This document shows positions 59,843 through 64,000 of a DNA stretch of 64,000 bases, in pieces. Position 1 is the stretch's first letter, and each line of letters starts with the position of its first letter. Source of the stretch: Streptomyces sp. NBC_00569 (GTDB taxonomy: Bacteria > Actinomycetota > Actinomycetes > Streptomycetales > Streptomycetaceae); assembly GCF_036345255.1 (NCBI RefSeq), contig NZ_CP107783.1, positions 8,859,001 to 8,923,000 of the forward strand. The letters are read 5' to 3'. The notes below the pieces were generated by a model. That model had not been told where the DNA came from, made no database searches, and was given only the letters and a program-made list of their open reading frames with translations. The position numbers and the translations under genes were made by a program.

Positions 59843-60751
59843 TCAGCGCACGTCGCCCGTGGCCGGATCGACAACCTTGTCCACGAGGAGTTCCAGGACG
59901 CGGCGGTCCTCGTCGGCCGTGGCGCGCGCGGCCGGCCCGCCCGGGTAGGTGTCGAACAGCACGTGCGTGGCGCCGAGTTCGGCCAGCGCGTGCACGTCCG
60001 CGCGGACCTGGTCGACGCTGCCGTGGCCGAGCGGACGGTCATCGGTGTCGGGCCGCTCCCCGAGCGCGATCTGCAGCCGTGGCACCAGCTCCGGTACGGG
60101 CCGGCCGGCCTTCTCGGCCTCGGCGGCCACGACCGGCAGCTTCGCGCGCAGGCCCTGAAGGGTCGGCATGAACGGGTGCCATCCCTCGCCCAGGCGCGCG
60201 GCCCGGCGCAGCGCGGCGGGCGAGTCGCCGCCGACCCAGACCGGCAGCTGCTCGGCAGCGGGGGCGGGGGCCGTACGGACGCCCTCGTACGAGACGTAGC
60301 GGCCCTCGAAGGTGCACGGGTCCTGCGCCCAGGCGGCGCGGATCGCGGCCAGGTACTCGTCGGTGATGGCGCCGCGCTCCTCGAACGGGACGCCCAGTGC
60401 GCGGTACTCGGCGGCCGACCAGCCGACGCCCGCGCCGAGGATGAACCCGGCGTCGTTGAGCTGGTCGATGTTGGCCGCGAGCCGCGCCGTCTGGAGCGGG
60501 TGCCGGTACGGGATCACGGTGATGGTCGTGCCGAGCCGAAGCCCAGGGACCCGCCCCGCGAGATGCGCGGCCAGGACGAACTGGTCGTAGAACGGGGCGG
60601 GGTACACCTCGTGGACGTCGGGGGTGACGGCTATGTGGTCGGAGATCATCGCGAATGTGAAGCCCAGCGCGCGGGCGTCCGTCGCCTGGCGCTCGAGGGT
60701 TCGCGGGGTCGTGTCGGAGCCGAAGTTGAGAAGGTTCACGCCGAATCGCAT
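59843..60751 (-). CDS. LLM-class (luciferase-like) flavin/F420-dependent oxidoreductase
   Basis: 302 residues, TIM barrel of the bacterial-luciferase type: MRFGVNLLNFGSDTTP start, FAMISDHIAV, GTTITVIPYRHPLQTARLAANIDQLNDAGFILGAGVGW and PVWVGGDSPAALRRAARLGEGWHPF. Many Streptomyces members of this subgroup use F420 rather than FMN; the sequence alone does not settle it. Substrate unknown. Its upstream region (26-123 bases before the start) is occupied by seven 14-bp tandem repeats, so the promoter must lie within or beyond them. Confidence 0.86.
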   Translation of the reverse strand: MRFGVNLLNFGSDTTPRTLERQATDARALGFTFAMISDHIAVTPDVHEVYPAPFYDQFVLAAHLAGRVPGLRLGTTITVIPYRHPLQTARLAANIDQLNDAGFILGAGVGWSAAEYRALGVPFEERGAITDEYLAAIRAAWAQDPCTFEGRYVSYEGVRTAPAPAAEQLPVWVGGDSPAALRRAARLGEGWHPFMPTLQGLRAKLPVVAAEAEKAGRPVPELVPRLQIALGERPDTDDRPLGHGSVDQVRADVHALAELGATHVLFDTYPGGPAARATADEDRRVLELLVDKVVDPATGDVR

Positions 60752-60776
60752 GATCCTCAGTCTTGATGATCATGGG

Positions 60777-60874
60777 CGGGCTTGTCGAACCGGGCTTGTC
60801 GAACCGGGCTTGTCGAACCGGGCTTGTCGAACCGGGCTTCTCGAAGAGGGCTTGTCGAAGAGGGCTTTTCGAAG
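60777..60874. repeat. seven-copy 14-bp minisatellite upstream of the LLM gene
   Basis: Unit CGGGCTTGTCGAAC: copies 1-4 (60777-60832) are identical, copies 5-7 are CGGGCTTCTCGAAG, AGGGCTTGTCGAAG and AGGGCTTTTCGAAG. The unit length is not a multiple of three and no gene crosses it. Each unit contains a TCGA core, so neighbouring units can pair into small hairpins. Identical copies indicate recent expansion by slippage. Confidence 0.92.
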
Positions 60875-60875
60875 A

Positions 60876-60903
60876 GGGGGCGGGGCACCCCGGCCCCGCC
60901 CCC
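60876..60903. terminator. terminator after the secreted-protein pseudogene
   Basis: GGGGGCGGGGC, loop ACCCCG, GCCCCGCCCCC: 11-bp stem 15 bases downstream of the pseudogene stop (minus direction). Confidence 0.7.
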
Positions 60904-60917
60904 GGTGCGCCGTGAAG

Positions 60918-61393
60918 TCAGCGCGCCCAGAAGGGCGCGGGAGCACAGGTGTTTGCGCAGGTGTAGGAACCCGGCATCAACAGGCCCGCGTCGTCCTCGT
61001 AGTTGCCGCCACCCGCGAAGTAGACCTCGGGCGTCCAGCCCCAACGGCCGTTGTCCGCCCGGGTGCTGGCCCACCAGTTGTTCTCCGCGGCACCGTCCCG
61101 GTACGTCTCGCCCCTCATCTCGGTGACGAACCAGTTGGCCGCGCCGCCCTGTTCACCACCGGGGAACCGGGGGGGCTCGCGTGGACCGGGACGTGGCCGC
61201 GCGTGAGATTGCAGTACATGACGCCGGTCCCGGGCCAGGTGCGTCCCGACGACGGGTCGACCAGGTCTCGCTTGACGGTGGTGTGGCACGGCACGTTGTC
61301 CGTGGCCTGCGCCGGGACGGCGGCGGGTCCGGCGAGTCCGGCCAGTGCCACGACGGCGAGCGTCGCGAGCCGGACGTGGAAGGGGGTGCGCAT
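60918..61393 (-). pseudogene. small secreted protein split by a one-base shortfall in a C7 run
   Basis: The N-terminal part (ATG at 61393; MRTPFHVRLATLAVVALAGL, signal cleaved after PAQA; then VPCHTTVKRDLVDPSSGRTW) continues sensibly only if one C is added to the run of seven C (minus strand, 61175-61169); the other frame then gives GGAANWFVTEMRGETYRDG, NNWWASTRADNGRWGW and ends TCANTCAPAPFWAR. Restored, it is about 158 residues: an exported, four-cysteine, Trp-rich, SH3-like small protein of a type frequent in Streptomyces; function unknown. Read as given, translation would end about 90 residues in, at 61115. A sequencing error, a real mutation or a phase-variable tract would all look the same. 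Confidence 0.75.
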
Positions 61394-61523
61394 GAGAGGG
61401 TCCTTCGCTCGGGGGTGGGCGAGAGGGACGTTGCGGCGGGGTGTCCGGTCGGCGGCGGCGACGACGGCACGGCGCGTCGGGGTGAGGGCGGCGAGCACCC
61501 ACCTGCCGTGCCCAACTGCAGGG

Positions 61524-61553
61524 TTGTCATATCAAACTCGCTCGCGCTAGGTT
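61524..61553 (+). promoter_or_regulatory. promoter of the MFS exporter gene
   Basis: TTGTCA (61524-61529) and TAGGTT (61548-61553), 18-base spacing, seven bases before the ATG at 61561: a leaderless start. ATCAAACTC occurs in the spacer (61531-61539) and again inside the first codons (61575-61583), 44 bases apart, a candidate repressor site pair. Confidence 0.6.
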
Positions 61554-61560
61554 GCCGTGC

Positions 61561-63063
61561 ATGATAGTTGGAAAATCAAACTCACCTGCTGTGGCGGACG
61601 CGTCTGCCGGGAGCCCGGGCGCCGCCTCGGCCTCCGGTTCCGCGGCGGGCTCGGGTTCGGGCGCGCCGGCCCCCGGCAGGACCGGTTCGGCCACCCGCTG
61701 GATCGTCTCCGCGGGCGTCTTCGTGGTGAACCTCGACCTGTTCATCGTCAACGTCGCCGTGCCCGCCCTCGCCACCTCTTTCGGCGACGCCTCGCTCGCC
61801 TCCCTGTCCTGGGTCCTGAACGCCTACGCGATCGTGTTCGCGGCCCTGCTCGTGGCCGCCGGACGCCTCGCCGACCGATACGGACACCGCCGGGGGTTCC
61901 TGCTGGGACTCGCGGTGTTCACCGTCGCCTCCGCACTGTGCGCCGTCGCCCCCGGCGTCGGCTGGCTCGTCGCGGCGCGTGCCCTCCAGGCCGCGGGCGC
62001 CGCCGCCCTCATGCCGACGTCGCTCGCGCTGCTGCTCGTCGGGACCCCGGCGGAGCGCCGCCCGCGCGCCATTCGCAGTTGGGCCGCCATCGGGGGCATC
62101 GCCGCCGGCCTCGGCCCCGTCGCGGGCGGGCTGCTCGTGGAGGCCGACTGGCGCTGGGTCTTCCTCGTCAACGTGCCCGTCGGCGCCGCCGGCCTCGTGG
62201 CCGGTATCCGGCTGCTGCCCGCCGACCGTCCCGACCGCAGCGGCCCGCTGCCCGACCTGACGGGCGCCGTCCTCCTCACCCTCTCCATCGGTACCCTTGC
62301 GCTCGGCCTCGTCAAGGCCGAGGCATGGGGCTGGAGTTCGACCCGTGTGCTCGGCTCGCTGGCCGCCGCGGTGATCCTCGCCGCGGTGTTCTGGCTGCGG
62401 TCGGCCCGGCATCCGGTCCCCATCGTCGAACTCCCGCTCCTTCGCATCCCCGCCTTCGCGTTCGCCACGCTCGCCGCACTCCTCTTCACGGTGGCGTTCG
62501 CCGCGATGCTGCTCACCTCCGTCCTGTGGTGCCGGCAGGTGTGGGGCTACTCGGCGATCCGCACGGGCCTGGCCATCGCGCCGGGACCGCTGGTCGTCCC
62601 CGTGCTCGCCATCGCTTCGGGACCCGTCGTGCGACGTCTCGGCGCGGGTCGCACGGCGGCGGCCGGCTGTCTTCTCTTCGCCGGCGGTCTCGTGTGGTGG
62701 GCCCTCGCCCTGGACACGGCGCCGCACTACGCCGCCGCGTTCCTGCCCGGCATGCTCATCACCGGCGTCGGGGTCGGGTTCGCCCTGCCGACCCTCGTGG
62801 GAGCGGCCGCCACGGCACTGCCGCCCGCCCGGTTCGCCACCGGCTCCGCGGTCACGACGATGGCCAGGCAGACGGGCGCCGTCCTCGGAGTGGCCATGAT
62901 GGTCGGCCTCATCGGCGAGCCCCGCACAGCGGAAGCGGCCCTCACCGCGTTCCGCCACGGCTGGCTGACCGCCGCGGTCGTCGGGGCGCTCGCGGCGGCG
63001 GCGGCCCTGGCCCTGCCCCGCCCGGCACCCGCCACCGCGGCCCCGGCGAAGGGGCCCGCCTGA
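61561..63063 (+). CDS. MFS transporter, DHA2 (EmrB/QacA) drug-exporter type
   Basis: 500 residues from the ATG at 61561, picked for the promoter spacing (an in-frame alternative nine bases upstream falls within the promoter). A Ser/Gly/Ala-rich tail (15-40) is followed by about 14 membrane helices. Motifs: NLDLFIVNVAVPALA (motif D1), GRLADRYGHRRGFLLG (motif A), AARALQAAGAAALMPTSLALL and GPVAGGLLVEADWRWVFLVNVPVG (motif C). It should export a cationic or hydrophobic compound using the proton gradient. No regulator gene adjoins it, although repeated ATCAAACTC sites imply one. Confidence 0.9.
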   Translation: MIVGKSNSPAVADASAGSPGAASASGSAAGSGSGAPAPGRTGSATRWIVSAGVFVVNLDLFIVNVAVPALATSFGDASLASLSWVLNAYAIVFAALLVAAGRLADRYGHRRGFLLGLAVFTVASALCAVAPGVGWLVAARALQAAGAAALMPTSLALLLVGTPAERRPRAIRSWAAIGGIAAGLGPVAGGLLVEADWRWVFLVNVPVGAAGLVAGIRLLPADRPDRSGPLPDLTGAVLLTLSIGTLALGLVKAEAWGWSSTRVLGSLAAAVILAAVFWLRSARHPVPIVELPLLRIPAFAFATLAALLFTVAFAAMLLTSVLWCRQVWGYSAIRTGLAIAPGPLVVPVLAIASGPVVRRLGAGRTAAAGCLLFAGGLVWWALALDTAPHYAAAFLPGMLITGVGVGFALPTLVGAAATALPPARFATGSAVTTMARQTGAVLGVAMMVGLIGEPRTAEAALTAFRHGWLTAAVVGALAAAAALALPRPAPATAAPAKGPA

Positions 63064-63127
63064 GCCGGTGGTCCACCGGGTCACCTAGAGTGCGGCGGAC
63101 AGTCACCGTGCCGGCGGAGGGACGCGT

Positions 63128-63523
63128 ATGTCGCGGTACCGCGAGCTCAAGTTCAGGGCCGTGACGTCGTTCCAGCGGCGTATCGGCAACCCTCTCCTCT
63201 CCCGGCTCCCCGGCCAGATCCTGCTGGAGACCACCGGCCGCACGTCAGGGCTGCCCCGGCGCACCCCGGTCGGCGGCCGCCTCGTCGGCCGCGAGTTCTG
63301 GTGGGTGTCCGAGTACGGCGACAAGTCGCAGTACGTACGCAACATCCAGGCCGACCCCCGGATCCGTGTCCGGATCAAGGGACGCTGGCACACCGGCACG
63401 GCACATCTGCTGCCGGACGACGACGCCCGCGCGCGGCTGAAGAATTTGCCGCGGTACAACAGCGCCGCCGTGCGCGCCCTCGGCACGAATCTGCTGACGC
63501 TGCGGGCCGACCTCACCGACTGA
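63128..63523 (+). CDS. DDN-family deazaflavin (F420)-dependent nitroreductase-like protein
   Basis: 131 residues, the size of the DDN/F420-dependent split-barrel family. RLPGQILLETTGRTSGLPRRTPVGGRLVG and REFWWVSEYGDKSQYVRNIQADPRIRVRIKGRWHTGTA are the typical cofactor-binding blocks, with W and Y at usual positions. Probably F420H2-dependent reduction of quinones or nitro compounds. GGAGG lies about eight bases upstream of the ATG. Together with the LLM gene, two possible F420 enzymes sit within 4 kb. Confidence 0.88.
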   Translation: MSRYRELKFRAVTSFQRRIGNPLLSRLPGQILLETTGRTSGLPRRTPVGGRLVGREFWWVSEYGDKSQYVRNIQADPRIRVRIKGRWHTGTAHLLPDDDARARLKNLPRYNSAAVRALGTNLLTLRADLTD

Positions 63524-63703
63524 GGGCCCGCAGCGCCGTCATGTGAACTGGCGGCCGTCCATGCGAAGTTGACGGTCTCCGGTCGGCGGGATCCGGTGGG
63601 GCGGATTCGGTGACAATCGGTTACCGGGAGCGCTCGACTGGCTACACTTGCGCGGCGCGACACGTCGGGCAGCACGTCCGGCCGCACCCCGGAAGGTCCC
63701 TGC

Positions 63704-64000
63704 ATGCCTGCCCGTTCCCAGCCGGTCTCTCCTCTCCCCGAGCGGGTCGGCGCGCTGCGCGTCAGTGCCCGGCACCTGGCGAACGTCACCGTCTCGCCAG
63801 TGGAGAGAAGCCCCGCGGGGGCGGGCGGCGACGTGTACGGAGCCGTTGAATCCCCTTACGGCACCCGTCTGTTGATGGGTGACGTCATGGGCAAGGGCCG
63901 CGCGCTCGCCCGCACCGCGGACAACGTCTTACGCGCCTGGCGCGATCTCGCCGCCTGCGAGGCGCGGTTGGAAGGCATCGCCGTGCGGCTGCACTCGCTG
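63704..64000 (+). CDS. SpoIIE-type (PP2C) phosphatase, N-terminal part only (runs off right edge)
   Basis: 99 codons visible from the ATG at 63704 (GGAAGG eight bases upstream). GGDVYGAVESPYGTRLLMGDVMGKGRALA gives both first metal motifs, GGDVY and GDVMGKG, intact, in contrast to the phosphatase at 51974-53404. A phosphatase domain with no sensor domain in front, so possibly a stand-alone regulator of an anti-sigma antagonist. Codon 76 (63929-63931) is TTA, so the protein should appear late, when bldA tRNA is available. Confidence 0.85.
   Translation, partial: MPARSQPVSPLPERVGALRVSARHLANVTVSPVERSPAGAGGDVYGAVESPYGTRLLMGDVMGKGRALARTADNVLRAWRDLAACEARLEGIAVRLHSL

Noticed and set aside
60777..60874. 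Could the 14-bp repeats be a CRISPR array?
   Set aside because: Units are contiguous with no spacers, much too short, and no cas genes are present.

Overview
The window is high-GC actinomycete DNA with Streptomyces habits: nearly every third codon base is G or C, genes overlap by ATGA/GTGA, GTG starts are common, several starts look leaderless (a -10 box 7-8 bases before the ATG), and four genes carry the rare TTA leucine codon that depends on the bldA tRNA. It holds about 46 protein genes including pseudogenes, two TnpB-type (IS200/IS605, IS1341-like) insertion elements, and no rRNA, tRNA or CRISPR that I can see. It looks like a chromosomal accessory region (arm-like) built mainly of nutrient-uptake and catabolic clusters.

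Layout. 1-10435: a minus-strand polysaccharide operon (ABC binding protein, two permeases, SDR reductase, two heparinase II/III-like lyases, DUF624 membrane protein, a beta-helix lyase running off the left edge) with a divergent LacI regulator and three LacI-type operator copies between them. 10436-12722: a low-GC patch, an intact tnpB, and the decapitated C-terminal half of a TetR gene. 12711-31314: acyl-CoA and ester metabolism: a CubicO serine hydrolase, nitronate monooxygenase plus fadD, a penicillin-acylase-type Ntn hydrolase, another fadD, a second threonyl-tRNA synthetase behind a threonine attenuator, paaK, a GNAT, a third fadD, and an echA-DUF35-thiolase-thiolase operon. A shared operator ties the 14.7 kb and 27.2 kb promoters together. 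31397-36333: DUF397 protein, tandem universal stress protein, LRR protein, CGNR regulator, a tnpB killed by one in-frame TGA, and a conserved unknown. 36402-38417: secreted amidase.

38708-48913: ROK regulator, complete RbsABC-like sugar importer (ATPase, two permeases, lipoprotein), TIM-barrel epimerase, and a secreted ThuA-sorbosone-dehydrogenase-PKD protein; together they look like uptake and oxidation/epimerisation of an unidentified sugar. 48985-53404: APH-fold kinase, NsdA-like developmental regulator, and a PAS-SpoIIE phosphatase lacking one expected metal ligand. 53555-59705: the maltose/maltodextrin locus aglA-malG-malF-malE-malR. 59843-64000: LLM oxidoreductase with a 14-bp minisatellite in its upstream region, a secreted-protein pseudogene broken in a C7 run, a DHA2-type MFS exporter, a DDN-family F420-type oxidoreductase, and the start of a SpoIIE-type phosphatase with a TTA codon.

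Most interesting: the leader peptide with three consecutive Thr codons and terminator before an N-terminally replaced ThrRS; the duplicated 24-bp operator of the acyl-CoA genes; the polysaccharide operon; and the DUF35/thiolase pair whose thiolases have lost the catalytic Cys and His and are therefore likely not thiolases.
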